Positions 9,281 through 18,914 of a stretch of DNA of 64,000 nucleotides are shown piece by piece. A program made the position numbers and the translations under genes. The stretch comes from Staphylococcus equorum (GTDB lineage: Bacteria; Bacillota; Bacilli; Staphylococcales; Staphylococcaceae). Numbering within the stretch: position 1 is the first letter of the stretch; each line of letters opens with the position of its first letter. Under the pieces are notes generated by a model, which was given only the letters and a program-made list of their open reading frames with translations, searched no databases and was not told the origin of the DNA. Where the stretch lies: the NCBI RefSeq assembly GCF_029024965.1, contig NZ_CP118982.1, forward strand, positions 806,001 to 870,000. Direction: 5' to 3'.

Positions 9281-10342
9281 ATGGCACAATTACAGATTAA
9301 TTTATCTAAAATTAAATATAACGGTCATGTATTAAACGCCTTGTGCAGTCAAAATAATATTTGTTTTACACCTGTAACCAAATGTGTGGCTGGTGATAGC
9401 AAAATTATAGAAGTGTTAAAAGACATTGGTATGACACACTTTGCAGATGCCAGAATTGATAATATTACGAAGAGTAAAGATACGAATCTATCTTTTGCAA
9501 TGATAGGAACTACAAATCAATATGAACTTGAAGATGTAGTGCGTTATACGAATATAAGCATTCAAACTGAGATAGAGACGATTCGACAATTAAATAATCT
9601 TGCAGGTAAACAACAAGTGAAGCACCAAATTTTACTCATGGTGGATTGGAAAGATGCTAGGGAAGGTATCTTAACTTATGATGTGATTGACTATATTAAA
9701 GAAATAATTCAGATGCATCACCTTAATATTGCAGGGTTAGCATTTAACTTTATGTGTTTTCAGTCGAACGCACCTACAGATGAAGATGTGAAAATGATTA
9801 ATCAATTTGTAAAGTCTATTGAAGAAGTGACCAATATAAGATTTAAAATTATATCAGGTGGAAATTCAAGTTTGTTAACTCAAATGGCTTATAGTGATTT
9901 AGGTAAAATTAACGAACTGAGAATAGGCGAAACGCTCTTCAGAGGAATTGAGACCACAACAAATCATCCAATTGCAATGTTATATCAAGATACAATTATT
10001 TTAGAAGCAGAAATAGTAGAGATTAAGCCACGTATGAACTATGATACAGGCAAACAATATTTACAAGCCATTATTGATATTGGTAGTTTGGATACGCATG
10101 TCGAAGCGATTACACCTATACATCATCAAGTGAAAATATTAGGTGCTACAAGTGATCATGTCATGATTGATTTATTAAATCAGGATTTTTATCAATTAGG
10201 AGACAAAATACAATTTAGTCTAGGGTATAAAGCTTTAGCACAAAGCATGTATATGCCTAATTTAACAAAAGCATATACACGTGATGAAGGTGTTGAGCAA
10301 GCATGCACTAACATTAAAAATCAAGTGTTTAATTCATTGTAG
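9281..10342 (+). CDS. sfaC: Ornithine racemase of staphyloferrin A synthesis
   Basis: A 353-residue fold-type III PLP enzyme of the alanine racemase family, thought to supply D-ornithine for staphyloferrin A. The PLP lysine is K34 in TPVTKCVAG, and GGNSS with LRIGETLFRG later in the sequence form the phosphate-binding and barrel elements. The gene sits two bases after sfaB and is probably translationally coupled to it. The htsABC uptake operon begins about 90 bp downstream with its own Fur-type promoter. Confidence 0.88.
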   Translation: MAQLQINLSKIKYNGHVLNALCSQNNICFTPVTKCVAGDSKIIEVLKDIGMTHFADARIDNITKSKDTNLSFAMIGTTNQYELEDVVRYTNISIQTEIETIRQLNNLAGKQQVKHQILLMVDWKDAREGILTYDVIDYIKEIIQMHHLNIAGLAFNFMCFQSNAPTDEDVKMINQFVKSIEEVTNIRFKIISGGNSSLLTQMAYSDLGKINELRIGETLFRGIETTTNHPIAMLYQDTIILEAEIVEIKPRMNYDTGKQYLQAIIDIGSLDTHVEAITPIHHQVKILGATSDHVMIDLLNQDFYQLGDKIQFSLGYKALAQSMYMPNLTKAYTRDEGVEQACTNIKNQVFNSL

Positions 10343-10368
10343 AAAATTAAAAGTTAATTAAAAATATA

Positions 10369-10397
10369 TTGACAACGATAATCGTTCTCAATAAAAT
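10369..10397 (+). promoter_or_regulatory. htsABC promoter with overlapping Fur operator
   Basis: TTGACA (10369-10374) and TAAAAT (10392-10397) are 17 bases apart. A 9-1-9 inverted repeat with one mismatch (GACAACGAT-A-ATCGTTCTC, 10371-10389) overlaps the -35 and spacer, as expected for Fur repression. Confidence 0.85.
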
Positions 10398-10434
10398 TAG
10401 ATATGTAAATATACACATCTAAGGAGTGACAACG

Positions 10435-11445
10435 ATGAAGCATAGTTTTAAATTTATGAGTGTGCTTATATTAGCTTTGACAGTAGTATTATTGACCGCT
10501 TGTGGAAGTGGTAATGATAAAGACACTGGGGAATCTAAAAGGGATAACGCTAATAAAGTTGACGTGATGATTAAACATGATGGCGGTACAACAAAGCTTG
10601 ATAAAAATCCTGAGCGAGTCGTAGCGTTAGAATTTTCATATGTAGACGCACTTGCAGCTTTAGATATAAAGCCAGTGGGTATAGCAGATGATGGTAAAAA
10701 GGATAGAATATTAAAACCAATTCGTGAAAAAATTGGTGATTATAAATCAGTTGGTTTACGTAAACAGCCTAACTTAGAAGAAATTAGTAATCAAAAACCA
10801 GATTTAATTATAGCTGATACTAATAGACATAAAGGCATACAAAAAGATTTAGAAAAAATTGCGCCGACAATTCTACTGCCAAGTTTTGATAGTGACTATA
10901 AAGATAATTTAGATGCGTTTAAAACAATTGCGAAAGCAGTAGGCGAAGAAGATAAAGGAAAAGAAAGATTAAAAGAACATCAGGATTTAATGTCAGAATA
11001 CAGTAAAAAAATTACTATGGATAAATCTGAGCCAGTGTTAGCTACTGTCATTGCAAAATCAGGATTATTATCTCATCCTGAAAATACTTATGTTGGTGAA
11101 CTGCTAAAAGAGCTAGGTTTTAAGAACGCATTAAATAAAACAGAAACAGATAATTTGGCTAAATACTTAAAAGCTCCTTATTTACAATTAAATTCTGAGG
11201 TACTTTCAGATATTAATCCAGGACGAATGTTTATCATGGTTGATGAAGGAAAAGAAGACCCGAATTTGAAAAAACAAGGACAGGATCCAGTGTGGAAAAA
11301 TCTAGACGCAGTGAAAAATAATAAAGTATCTATTTTTGATCGAAATACATGGGCACGAGCACGTGGTATTATTTCTTCTGAAGAAATAGCAAAACAACTC
11401 GTAGAAGTTTCTAAAACCGAAAATAATGATAAACAACAACAATAG
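10435..11445 (+). CDS. htsA: Staphyloferrin A-binding lipoprotein HtsA
   Basis: The periplasmic-binding-type receptor of the HtsABC importer. It is membrane-anchored and binds ferric staphyloferrin A at the cell surface. A lipoprotein signal peptide ends in LTAC (Cys about residue 23 from the ATG), followed by a polar linker and the bilobed FepB/TroA-like domain ([17 protein letters not shown]). The frame opens at GTG 10426, inside the AAGGAG site; ATG 10435, eight bases downstream, is the proper start. It is first in htsABC, behind a Fur-type promoter and next to the sfa genes. Confidence 0.93.
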   Translation: MKHSFKFMSVLILALTVVLLTACGSGNDKDTGESKRDNANKVDVMIKHDGGTTKLDKNPERVVALEFSYVDALAALDIKPVGIADDGKKDRILKPIREKIGDYKSVGLRKQPNLEEISNQKPDLIIADTNRHKGIQKDLEKIAPTILLPSFDSDYKDNLDAFKTIAKAVGEEDKGKERLKEHQDLMSEYSKKITMDKSEPVLATVIAKSGLLSHPENTYVGELLKELGFKNALNKTETDNLAKYLKAPYLQLNSEVLSDINPGRMFIMVDEGKEDPNLKKQGQDPVWKNLDAVKNNKVSIFDRNTWARARGIISSEEIAKQLVEVSKTENNDKQQQ

Positions 11446-11456
11446 GGTGATGGTAA

Positions 11457-12491
11457 ATGGCTAAAGTAAAGCGTATTAGTCAAACCAATAGGTCTGAAAG
11501 CAAAATACAAAAACGCACAGCACTCATATTCATTGTGAGTGTGGGTGCGCTTTTTGTTATGATGTATTTTAATTTAACGGTTGGTGCTTCACACATTACA
11601 ACGAAGGATTTTATAGATTATCTATGGACACACGATCAAACGAAACAAACATTTTTAATTCATAATGTGCGTATGCCTAGAATGATTGCAGCACTATTCA
11701 TTGGTGCAGCACTTAGCGTGGCTGGATTACTCATGCAAGCTATGACGAGAAACCCTTTGGCATCGCCCCAAATATTTGGCGTTAACTCGGGCGCTTCTTT
11801 TGTTATCGTATTTATCACGATGCTTATACCTGCCTTAACACCATTTGCTACAATACTAGCATTTTTTGGCGCGTTTGTAGGTGGTTTAACAGTTTATCTG
11901 CTGTCAGGATCTACAAAAGGAATAACACCAATTAAGTTAGCACTAGCAGGTATGGCCATTCATTTATTTTTTACAAGTATGACTCAAGGAATTATTCTAC
12001 TAAACGAACATGCAACTTCCACAGTTATGTTTTGGCTTGTAGGTTCATTATCTACTATCAACTGGACACAAATTTTAGGCATCTTACCTTGGCTTATTAT
12101 TGCTTTTATTGGGACTATTATGATAGCAAAACAATTAACAATTATGGAGCTAGGTGAACAGTTAGCTACATCTTTAGGGCAAAATGTAAAAGTAGTGAGA
12201 ATTATTATAGCTATACTTGTTATTTTATTAGCAGGAACTTCTGTTTCAGTAGCGGGTCCTATTGGCTTCGTAGGATTAATCGTCCCACATATTGTTAAAT
12301 ATTATGTACATACAAATTATAGGGTGATGATTCCTTTAGCGATAATTATTGGTGCAGACTTATTATTGCTATCTGATGTACTCAGTAGATTAATTGCATT
12401 TCCATTTGAATCGCCTGTAGGTATTGTTACTTCATTTGTAGGTGCATTATACTTCCTTGCAATTACTGCTAAAGGAGTGGATCGCATATGA
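11457..12491 (+). CDS. htsB: Staphyloferrin A ABC transporter permease HtsB
   Basis: A 344-residue FecCD-family permease with about ten membrane helices, forming a heterodimer with HtsC. A basic N-terminus precedes the first helix. The motif NPLASPQIFGVNSGAS near residue 100 and PIGFVGLIVPHIVK near residue 270 are the family ATPase-coupling and conserved loop motifs. Eleven bases separate it from htsA, and its stop overlaps the htsC start by four bases (ATGA). The cognate ATPase is not encoded here; in S. aureus the housekeeping FhuC serves this transporter. Confidence 0.92.
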   Translation: MAKVKRISQTNRSESKIQKRTALIFIVSVGALFVMMYFNLTVGASHITTKDFIDYLWTHDQTKQTFLIHNVRMPRMIAALFIGAALSVAGLLMQAMTRNPLASPQIFGVNSGASFVIVFITMLIPALTPFATILAFFGAFVGGLTVYLLSGSTKGITPIKLALAGMAIHLFFTSMTQGIILLNEHATSTVMFWLVGSLSTINWTQILGILPWLIIAFIGTIMIAKQLTIMELGEQLATSLGQNVKVVRIIIAILVILLAGTSVSVAGPIGFVGLIVPHIVKYYVHTNYRVMIPLAIIIGADLLLLSDVLSRLIAFPFESPVGIVTSFVGALYFLAITAKGVDRI

Positions 12492-13450
12492 ATATTAGAC
12501 TTATATTAAAATATACGATTGTGACGATATTACTTATTATTTTTGCAATTGGATCATTGTCCATAGGTTCAGTATTTATACATCCTGCTGAAGTGGTTAA
12601 AAGTTTACTTTCACAAGATAACTTTATTTTAAATGAGTATCGAGTGCCACGAATGTGCTTGGCATTGATTTTTGGTAGTAGCTTAGCGATTTCTGGTGCT
12701 CTGATACAAGGTGTTGTAAGAAATTCACTTGCATCACCAGATGTTATTGGTATTACAAAAGGTGCGAGTTTATCCGCTGTTACGGTTATAATGCTATTTC
12801 CTACAGCGCCTTTATATATTTTGCCATTTAGTTCTTTCTTTGGTGCATTTTGTATTAGTTTGATTTTGACTTTGTTAATATCTAAATTTAATATGAAAGG
12901 TTCCAAAATCGCATTAATTGGTTTAGCAATAGGTGCAATTTGTACGGCGATTGTTCAATATATGTTAATACGTAATCCGCTAGATGCAAATACTGCATTA
13001 GTTTGGCTTACTGGAAGTTTATATGGTCACAACATGTCGAACATAACAGTGATATTACCATGGTTTATCGTTACCTTACCGTTCATTTTTTATTACTGTC
13101 ATCAGTTAGATATTTTAATTCTTGGTGACGATGTAGCGCTGGGACTAGGGACAAAAATTAAAAAGATTAAAATGATTTTATTATTTTTAGCAGTAGCTTT
13201 AGCAGGCGCTTCAATTTCACTCGTCGGGGGATTAAGTTTTCTTGGACTGATTGCACCGCATATAGCACGACGAATAGTTGGCCATAAACACATCCACATC
13301 ATAATTATGTCAGGTTTGATTGGTGCACTTATACTGTCAATTAGTGATGGACTTGCAAGAGGTATTCATCCACCTATCGATATTCCTGTCGGTGTAATCG
13401 TTGCTATTGTCGGCGTTCCATACTTTTTATTTTTAATAAGAAAAATATAA
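12488..13450 (+). CDS. htsC: Staphyloferrin A ABC transporter permease HtsC
   Basis: The partner FecCD permease, 320 residues with about nine or ten helices. NSLASPDVIGITKGAS near residue 80 and LSFLGLIAPHIARRIVG near residue 250 mirror HtsB. Its ATG overlaps the htsB stop, so translation is coupled. It is the last gene of htsABC, and no ATPase gene follows. No strong terminator is obvious in the AT-rich 200 bp downstream. Confidence 0.92.
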   Translation: MNIRLILKYTIVTILLIIFAIGSLSIGSVFIHPAEVVKSLLSQDNFILNEYRVPRMCLALIFGSSLAISGALIQGVVRNSLASPDVIGITKGASLSAVTVIMLFPTAPLYILPFSSFFGAFCISLILTLLISKFNMKGSKIALIGLAIGAICTAIVQYMLIRNPLDANTALVWLTGSLYGHNMSNITVILPWFIVTLPFIFYYCHQLDILILGDDVALGLGTKIKKIKMILLFLAVALAGASISLVGGLSFLGLIAPHIARRIVGHKHIHIIIMSGLIGALILSISDGLARGIHPPIDIPVGVIVAIVGVPYFLFLIRKI

Positions 13451-13469
13451 TTCAAAAATAAATTGCAAA

Positions 13470-13484
13470 AGTAAGCGTTTTCGT
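13470..13484. promoter_or_regulatory. Possible CcpA (cre) site upstream of the YjiH gene
   Basis: The core AAGCGTTTTC fits the catabolite-responsive element consensus, but the outer T and A positions deviate. It lies about 100 bp upstream of a TTTACA-N18-TATAAT promoter, farther than usual for repression, so the call is weak. Confidence 0.35.
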
Positions 13485-13572
13485 ATAAAGTGTAATTGAC
13501 CCTAAATAATATTAGAGTCAATTATTTTATTTATACATATACAAGAAGACAATAAAAACCTAAAATTATTGA

Positions 13573-13602
13573 TTTACATATTTATACATAATAGGTTATA
13601 AT
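13573..13602 (+). promoter_or_regulatory. SigA-type promoter for the YjiH-family gene
   Basis: TTTACA at 13573-13578 and TATAAT at 13597-13602 with 18 bases between, 58 bp before the start codon. Confidence 0.6.
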
Positions 13603-13660
13603 TATTGCTGTTGCTTTTTTAAGTGTATATAAAAATATAAACACCTAAGGGGTGAATGAA

Positions 13661-15034
13661 ATGAATAAATATAGTAAATCACAATTAGTACGAGGTAGAT
13701 TAAAATTCATTGTCATGTCATTAATTGGTATTATCTTGTTTTTAGTACCTATTACTGTGACTGAAGATGGTGTTAAACAAACCACATTACCCGTTGCGTT
13801 TTTAGCAGGACTATTACAAGAAGTGCTAGGGAATGCCATGCCATTAATTATTGTTTTGATTGTCACAATATCAGGCATATTATCGATTTTATGCTCTACA
13901 ATACTGAAAAATAAATTAAAACCAGACGGTCTTTTATATAATGCATTTAATGTGAACATCGTCTGGTTGCTATTAAGAATATTAGCAGTTGTCTTTGTAT
14001 GGATGACTTATTTGAAAGTTGGTACTGAAGTAATATATTCTGCAGACACTGGCGGGCTTGTATTTGAAAGTCTATTGCCAACATTAGTTGCTGTATTCTT
14101 ATTTGCAGCATTATTTTTACCATTACTTATGGAATATGGATTGTTAGAATTTTTAGGTCCAATCTTTAGACCTATTATGAGACCTTTATTCACATTACCA
14201 GGGCGTTCTACAGTGGATAACTTAGCATCGTTTATTGGAGATGGCACAGTAGGGGTATTAATAACAAGTAAGCAATATGAAAGTGGTTTTTATTCTAGAC
14301 GTGAGGCAACAGTTATTGCTACTACCTTTAGTGTAGTATCTATAACATTTGCTATCGTCATTGCGAAAACAGTACATATGCAAAACCATTTCTTCTATTT
14401 CTACTTTTCAGTTATTGTTTCGTGTATTGTTTGTGCATTGATTTTGCCAAGAGTCTGGCCATTAAAATCTATCAAAGACGAATACTCAAAAGAAGTATCT
14501 GAAGAAATGAGAACGGAAAAATTACCAGAAAATAAAACAGCATTAAGTCACGGTTTTGATATGGCAACAGAAACAGGTATTAATGCACCAGGATTCAAAT
14601 CATTTTTCAAATCGGGACTTAAAACAGTTGTAGATATGTGGTTTGTTATTTTACCAGTTGTTATGAGTATTGGTACACTAGCGACAATCGTTGCGACCTA
14701 CACACCAATATTTGCAATTATAGGTAAACCATTTGTACCATATTTAGAATTGCTGCAAATTCCTGAAGCTGCTCAAGCATCAGAAACAATATTAATAGGC
14801 TTTGCCGATATGTTTTTACCTTCTATATTAATTGAGGGCGTAGGCAATGATATTACATTATTCGTTATCGGTGCATTAAGTATTAGTCAGTTAATCTACT
14901 TATCAGAAGTAGGTGGGGTGATATTAGGCTCGAAAATTCCAGTCAGTATCTTTAAACTATTTGTTATTTTCTTAATCAGAACAATTATTGCATTACCGAT
15001 TATAGCGTTGATGGCGCATCTATATTTTAATTAG
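13661..15034 (+). CDS. YjiH-family nucleoside-recognition membrane protein
   Basis: A polytopic protein of about 457 residues with roughly ten hydrophobic helices and Gate/nucleoside-recognition-type segments, matching YjiH-family proteins of Firmicutes. Conserved-looking stretches include LPGRSTVDNLASFIGDGTVG near residue 185 and ADMFLPSILIEGVG near residue 385. The frame opens at GTG 13652, but AAGGGGTG ends there and ATG 13661 has the better spacing. The transported substrate is not established, and no partner gene is adjacent. A bidirectional terminator follows. Confidence 0.8.
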   Translation: MNKYSKSQLVRGRLKFIVMSLIGIILFLVPITVTEDGVKQTTLPVAFLAGLLQEVLGNAMPLIIVLIVTISGILSILCSTILKNKLKPDGLLYNAFNVNIVWLLLRILAVVFVWMTYLKVGTEVIYSADTGGLVFESLLPTLVAVFLFAALFLPLLMEYGLLEFLGPIFRPIMRPLFTLPGRSTVDNLASFIGDGTVGVLITSKQYESGFYSRREATVIATTFSVVSITFAIVIAKTVHMQNHFFYFYFSVIVSCIVCALILPRVWPLKSIKDEYSKEVSEEMRTEKLPENKTALSHGFDMATETGINAPGFKSFFKSGLKTVVDMWFVILPVVMSIGTLATIVATYTPIFAIIGKPFVPYLELLQIPEAAQASETILIGFADMFLPSILIEGVGNDITLFVIGALSISQLIYLSEVGGVILGSKIPVSIFKLFVIFLIRTIIALPIIALMAHLYFN

Positions 15035-15065
15035 TTTAAAAACATTATGAATATGAATACAATTA

Positions 15066-15112
15066 AAACACCCCGAAAGTTAGATTGAAAAACTAATCTT
15101 CGGGGTGTTTTG
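15066..15112. terminator. Bidirectional terminator between YjiH gene and IsdG-like gene
   Basis: AAAACACCCCGAA pairs with TTCGGGGTGTTTT, with further pairing inside (AGTTAGATT and AACTAATCT, partly). It has A-rich and T-rich flanks and sits between convergent genes. Confidence 0.88.
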
Positions 15113-15157
15113 CAATATTTACTGTTTTGTTGTATTTAAACTTACAAACGTATCTGA

Positions 15158-15472
15158 TTAATTAAGTGTTGATAAAACATTTGCTTTAACAACTTTATTC
15201 CCTATGACTGGTGAATCTTCACTTTTAGATTTTGACTTACCTGCGTGTGCTTCTTTAAACGCATCACTTTCAAGCCATGCTTTGAAATTTTCTTCAGAAT
15301 CCCACCAAGTATTCACATACATTTGATCGTAATCTGTTTCGTCTTCGATTAGCCAAACTTCAACTTTACGGAATCCTTCTAATTCATTTATTTTGCCTTT
15401 TTTTGTAAAATTAGGCGCCATTTTTTCTGCAAAACCTTTTTTAACATCAATTCTATTCGTAACAACGTACAT
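15158..15472 (-). CDS. IsdG-like heme-degrading monooxygenase (ABM family)
   Basis: A small antibiotic-biosynthesis-monooxygenase-fold protein (104 residues) resembling IsdG/IsdI and the Bacillus Hmo proteins, which cleave heme to release iron. The Asn-Trp-His triad of IsdG appears conserved: N6 in VVTNR, a Trp in AWLESDAFKEAH and the His ending that motif. The frame opens at GTG 15481, but ATG 15472 has better spacing from the GTGGGTG site. It is monocistronic, on the opposite strand to the nearby siderophore genes. No convincing Fur box was seen upstream. Whether it degrades heme or another substrate needs an assay. Confidence 0.75.
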   Translation of the reverse strand: MYVVTNRIDVKKGFAEKMAPNFTKKGKINELEGFRKVEVWLIEDETDYDQMYVNTWWDSEENFKAWLESDAFKEAHAGKSKSKSEDSPVIGNKVVKANVLSTLN

Positions 15473-15570
15473 GATATGCACCCACTTTCTAAGATTTAGC
15501 TATAGTATATCATCATTGTGAATTAGAGGTTAATTGATATCCCTTATATGTTTAAGTCGTGATTAATATA

Positions 15571-15613
15571 AAAAAGACGCAATTCTAACGTGGGGTTAGA
15601 ATTGCGTCTTTTT
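15571..15613 (-). terminator. Terminator of the SunI/YnzG-like gene
   Basis: A perfect 19-bp inverted repeat (AAAAAGACGCAATTCTAAC and complement) around a five-base loop, just past the stop of the minus-strand gene. Confidence 0.88.
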
Positions 15614-15631
15614 ATTGTTAATTGTTTAATA

Positions 15632-15892
15632 TTATTTTGTTACTTCATTATATACTTTTTGATCATTTTGCGTATAAATAATGTATTCATGGTCATTAGT
15701 GTCGATGATAACACGGTTCGTTTTTCCGAAAGTAGAACCAATTCTCGAAACTTTGTTTCTATCTAATTTTGGAATTTCATGGATATTTTGATCTTGTGAA
15801 ATGTTCTTAATATCACTTGTTGGAATCTTAATATCTGCAACTCTCCATTGAATTCTTACTTCATTGTTATCTTTTTTAACTATCATTGCCAT
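15632..15892 (-). CDS. SunI/YnzG-like PH-domain protein
   Basis: An 86-residue protein without membrane segments, predicted mostly beta strand ([33 protein letters not shown]). It resembles the small pleckstrin-homology-like SunI/YnzG family named after the sublancin immunity protein, although it lacks the membrane anchor of SunI itself. Two candidate starts (15892, 15886) lie downstream of AAAGGATG. It is monocistronic and flanked by a strong terminator. No bacteriocin gene is nearby, so immunity is not implied. Function unknown. Confidence 0.55.
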   Translation of the reverse strand: MAMIVKKDNNEVRIQWRVADIKIPTSDIKNISQDQNIHEIPKLDRNKVSRIGSTFGKTNRVIIDTNDHEYIIYTQNDQKVYNEVTK

Positions 15893-16068
15893 ATCTAGAA
15901 CACATCCTTTAATTAATTTATAGCTATATCATACAACAACATGCAACCGTTTTCAAGTAAATGTGTGATACTTTTATTTAATATGTTATACTCAGTGTTT
16001 TTTCCGAAAGTACGTTCGCATTGATATAAAAGATATGATAAAATATATTGCGATAAGGAGAAGTGAAA

Positions 16069-16563
16069 ATGACAGGTAAAACCCACGCATCATGCGGTTT
16101 ATTAGTAGGCGCATTAACTATAGAATATTTTCATACAGATTTGTTTACATCAATTACGGTTATAACGCTTGCAGTTATATCAAGTTTATTACCTGATATT
16201 TGTCATGCACAAAGTAAAATTGGTAGACGATTTAAAGTTTTGAGCTTTTTTATTAGATTATTATTTGGTCACAGGACATTTACACACTCGCTATTATTTA
16301 TTTCAATTATAATTTGTTTATTATATGCTATTCAAACGCCAATTTATTATTTAATTACGATTATATTAGGAATGCTGTCTCATGTTATACTAGATATGTT
16401 AACACCTAGGGGAGTTAAATTTTTATATCCTATCCCAATCAGTGTGAAATTCCCTTTAGTTTTTAAAACAGGTGGTCTCGTTGATTTATCACTTGCGAGC
16501 GCGTTAACTATAGGCGCAACTTATGTGTTTTTTCAACCATTTATTAAGCAGCTGTTTTTTTAA
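16069..16563 (+). CDS. YdjM/DUF457-family membrane-bound metal-dependent hydrolase-like protein
   Basis: A 164-residue membrane protein with about four helices and family motifs: THASCG at the N-terminus, LLPDICHAQSKIGRR near residue 45, HRTFTHSLLF near residue 70 and SHVILDMLTPRGVKFLYP near residue 105. The conserved His and Asp residues suggest metal-dependent hydrolase chemistry at the membrane, as proposed for the YdjM family. ATG 16069 lies eight bases after AAGGAG; the GTG at 16063 is too close to it. It is monocistronic. Confidence 0.8.
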   Translation: MTGKTHASCGLLVGALTIEYFHTDLFTSITVITLAVISSLLPDICHAQSKIGRRFKVLSFFIRLLFGHRTFTHSLLFISIIICLLYAIQTPIYYLITIILGMLSHVILDMLTPRGVKFLYPIPISVKFPLVFKTGGLVDLSLASALTIGATYVFFQPFIKQLFF

Positions 16564-16687
16564 ATGGTTATGATTAAGGTTGTGCATATAATCATAATAA
16601 TATAAAGTACAAATAGTGAAATTATATATTCAAGTCAGTAATAAGATACTATTTTTATCTAATATTTGAATATTAAGGAGAGAGAAC

Positions 16688-17875
16688 ATGCTAGATAAGA
16701 AAGGTTTAGAAAAGTTTAATCAAGACCATTTAATTGAATTTGAAAAACTAATGAGTACAAATGAGAAAGAACAATTGGCTAATAAAGTAGACTCTTTAAA
16801 CTTATCTGATATTCAAGATTTATACGAAGATTTGTATGTAAATAAAAAAGTAATCGATGACGTTTCCTCTATTAATGAGGTGAAATATGATGTTAAAAAT
16901 GATTTTTCAGAAGAAGAAATCAAAAAATATGAAGAAGTTGGTTTAGACGCAATTCAAAAAGGTAAATTTGCAGTGTTATTAATGGCAGGTGGACAAGGGA
17001 CGCGTTTAGGTTATAAAGGACCTAAAGGTTCGTTTGAAATTGAAGGCGTTAGTTTATTTGAAATTCAAGCACAACAATTAATATCATTAAAAGAGCAAAC
17101 AGGTGTAGCTGTCGATTGGTATATCATGACTAGCAAAGTAAATGACAAAGAAACACAACTATTTTTCGAAGCTAAAGATTATTTTGGATATGATAAATCA
17201 CATGTGCACTTTTTCAAGCAAGAGAACATTGTTGCCTTATCTGAAGAAGGCAAGTTAGTTTTAGACGTAGATGGTAATATCCTAGAAACGCCTAACGGTA
17301 ATGGTGGCGTGTTTAAATCACTTAAAAATTCAGGCTATTTAGATGAAATGACAGACAATGGAGTGGAATATATTTTCTTGAATAATATTGATAACGTTCT
17401 TGTGAAAGTATTGGATCCATTATTTGCAGGTTATACATTCCAAAAAAGTATGGATATCACTACAAAGTCAATTCAACCTAAAGAGGGAGAAAGTGTTGGT
17501 AGATTAGTGACAGCTAATCAAAAAGATACTGTACTTGAATATTCAGAATTAGACCCTGAAGTTGCTAATGAATTTAATAACGCTAATATAGGAATACATA
17601 CATTTAAACTTTTATTTATTAACAATGTGGTTGATCATGCATTGCCATATCATTTAGCGATTAAAAAACTAAAACAGTTAGATGATGATTTTGGCGTAAT
17701 TGAGCAACCGACACTTAAGTTTGAATTATTCTATTTTGATATTTTCCAATATGCTAATAGCTTTATTACATTACAAGTACCGAGAGAAGAAGAGTTTTCT
17801 CCTTTAAAAAATAAAGAAGGTAAAGATAGTGTTGAAACAGCTACAGCTGATTTGAAACGTATGAATTTGATATAA
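16688..17875 (+). CDS. UDPGP-family UTP--sugar-1-phosphate uridylyltransferase
   Basis: A 395-residue nucleotidyltransferase of the eukaryotic-type UDP-N-acetylglucosamine/UDP-glucose pyrophosphorylase family. The UTP-binding signature [18 protein letters not shown] lies at about residues 97-114. [10 protein letters not shown] and [12 protein letters not shown] match the sugar-binding and metal-binding regions. It would form UDP-sugar from UTP and sugar-1-phosphate, possibly UDP-GlcNAc or UDP-GalNAc; the sugar cannot be told from sequence. It is unrelated to GalU/GlmU. The start follows AAGGAGAG. The hemolysin III gene follows within 20 bp, so the two may be co-transcribed. Confidence 0.85.
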   Translation: MLDKKGLEKFNQDHLIEFEKLMSTNEKEQLANKVDSLNLSDIQDLYEDLYVNKKVIDDVSSINEVKYDVKNDFSEEEIKKYEEVGLDAIQKGKFAVLLMAGGQGTRLGYKGPKGSFEIEGVSLFEIQAQQLISLKEQTGVAVDWYIMTSKVNDKETQLFFEAKDYFGYDKSHVHFFKQENIVALSEEGKLVLDVDGNILETPNGNGGVFKSLKNSGYLDEMTDNGVEYIFLNNIDNVLVKVLDPLFAGYTFQKSMDITTKSIQPKEGESVGRLVTANQKDTVLEYSELDPEVANEFNNANIGIHTFKLLFINNVVDHALPYHLAIKKLKQLDDDFGVIEQPTLKFELFYFDIFQYANSFITLQVPREEEFSPLKNKEGKDSVETATADLKRMNLI

Positions 17876-17892
17876 AAAAGGTGGTTACACTT

Positions 17893-18576
17893 ATGTCTCA
17901 TACAGTAGATGTAGATAATAGCAAAGTGGCTAAAACATTTAAAAATATTGTACCTTTAACATTTGGTGAGGAAATTGGAAATGCAGTTTCACATGGGGCA
18001 GCTGCATTCATTGCTTTATGTGTATTGCCTTATGCAGCAATACAAAGTTTTTTGGATCATGGCATATTAGGTTCATTTAGCGTTTCGCTATATGTGATAA
18101 GTATTTTCCTAATGCTTATATCTTCAACGATTTATCATGCGATGCCTAATAATTCTTCGCATAAATATATACTCAGAATTATTGATCACAGTATGATATA
18201 TGTTGCAATTGCTGGAACATATACGCCAATATGTTTAGTGTTAATTGGTGGATGGTTAGGATGGACTGCAATGGCAGTACTTTGGGGTATTACACTCTGG
18301 GGTATTCTATACAAATCTTTAGCTAAAAATGTTAGTCATAAATTGAGCTTAACTATGTATTTAGTTATGGGATGGATTGGCGTTTTATTTTTACCGACAA
18401 TTATTTTCGATTCATCGGTAACATTTATGCTATTTATACTATTTGGTGGGATTGCTTATACCGTTGGAGCATGGTTCTATGCACAAAAAGATCGTCCATA
18501 TTTTCATATGATTTGGCACTTCTTTATAGTAATTGCATCCGTATTTCATTTTATAGCTATTTTATATTTTATGTAA
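17893..18576 (+). CDS. Hemolysin III / PAQR-family membrane protein
   Basis: A 227-residue protein with seven predicted helices of the YqfA/hemolysin III (progestin-AdipoQ receptor-like) family. Hallmarks are GEEIGNAVSHG at the first helix, SSTIYHAMP, DHSMIYVAIAGTYTP and HMIWHFFIV near the end, carrying the conserved metal-binding His/Asp/Ser pattern. The name hemolysin is historical, and haemolytic function should not be assumed. The frame opens at GTG 17881; ATG 17893 is eight bases after AAGGTGG. It follows the UDPGP gene closely and ends before a strong hairpin. Confidence 0.85.
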   Translation: MSHTVDVDNSKVAKTFKNIVPLTFGEEIGNAVSHGAAAFIALCVLPYAAIQSFLDHGILGSFSVSLYVISIFLMLISSTIYHAMPNNSSHKYILRIIDHSMIYVAIAGTYTPICLVLIGGWLGWTAMAVLWGITLWGILYKSLAKNVSHKLSLTMYLVMGWIGVLFLPTIIFDSSVTFMLFILFGGIAYTVGAWFYAQKDRPYFHMIWHFFIVIASVFHFIAILYFM

Positions 18577-18583
18577 TTCTAAA

Positions 18584-18626
18584 AAAACATAGATTTAGTA
18601 GTCTCTAGGACATAAATCTATGTTTT
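18584..18626. terminator. Hairpin terminator after the hemolysin III gene
   Basis: A 14-bp perfect stem (AAAACATAGATTTA with TAAATCTATGTTTT) and a 15-base loop, eight bases after the stop codon. Confidence 0.8.
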
Positions 18627-18649
18627 AAAAGCAATTATTATATGGGCAC

Positions 18650-18780
18650 TAGCTGTCTGATATATATCGGCTTGTTTTAAGTACTTATGCAAGAGTTTCG
18701 GCTCTTGTATTATTTTTTAGTAGGCTTTGTGGGGGCGGGAATATGAAATCAGATTTTGATTTCTATCCCGCTCTTTTTTT
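18650..18780 (+). repeat. Intergenic repeat element with two terminator-like hairpins (copy 1)
   Basis: It begins with TAGCTGTCTGATA, which recurs exactly at 56265-56277. Two hairpins follow: CAAGAG-tttcgg-CTCTTG with a T run (18690-18717), and a long GC-rich stem (GCGGGA, then GAAATCA, paired with TGATTTC and TCCCGC, 18735-18771) ending in a T run. The second hairpin shares the core AAATCA/TTTGATTT and the ending CGCTCTTTTT with the 56-kb copy. The fill sequence differs, so this is a diverged dispersed element, possibly an sRNA or REP-like repeat. Confidence 0.55.
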
Positions 18781-18914
18781 AAAAAAAGAAAGATTTAGAC
18801 TGTAACATGTATTTCTGCCCTAGCCTCAAAAAGTCGATTTGAAACTTATTACTACATAGTAATTGCTCTGATTATGCTAAAAGAATTTTAATTTGTTATG
18901 CAAGGAGGTAGATT

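Noticed and set aside
12469-12906. 145-codon antisense frame over htsC
   Set aside because: A shadow of a strongly supported membrane permease in the htsABC operon.
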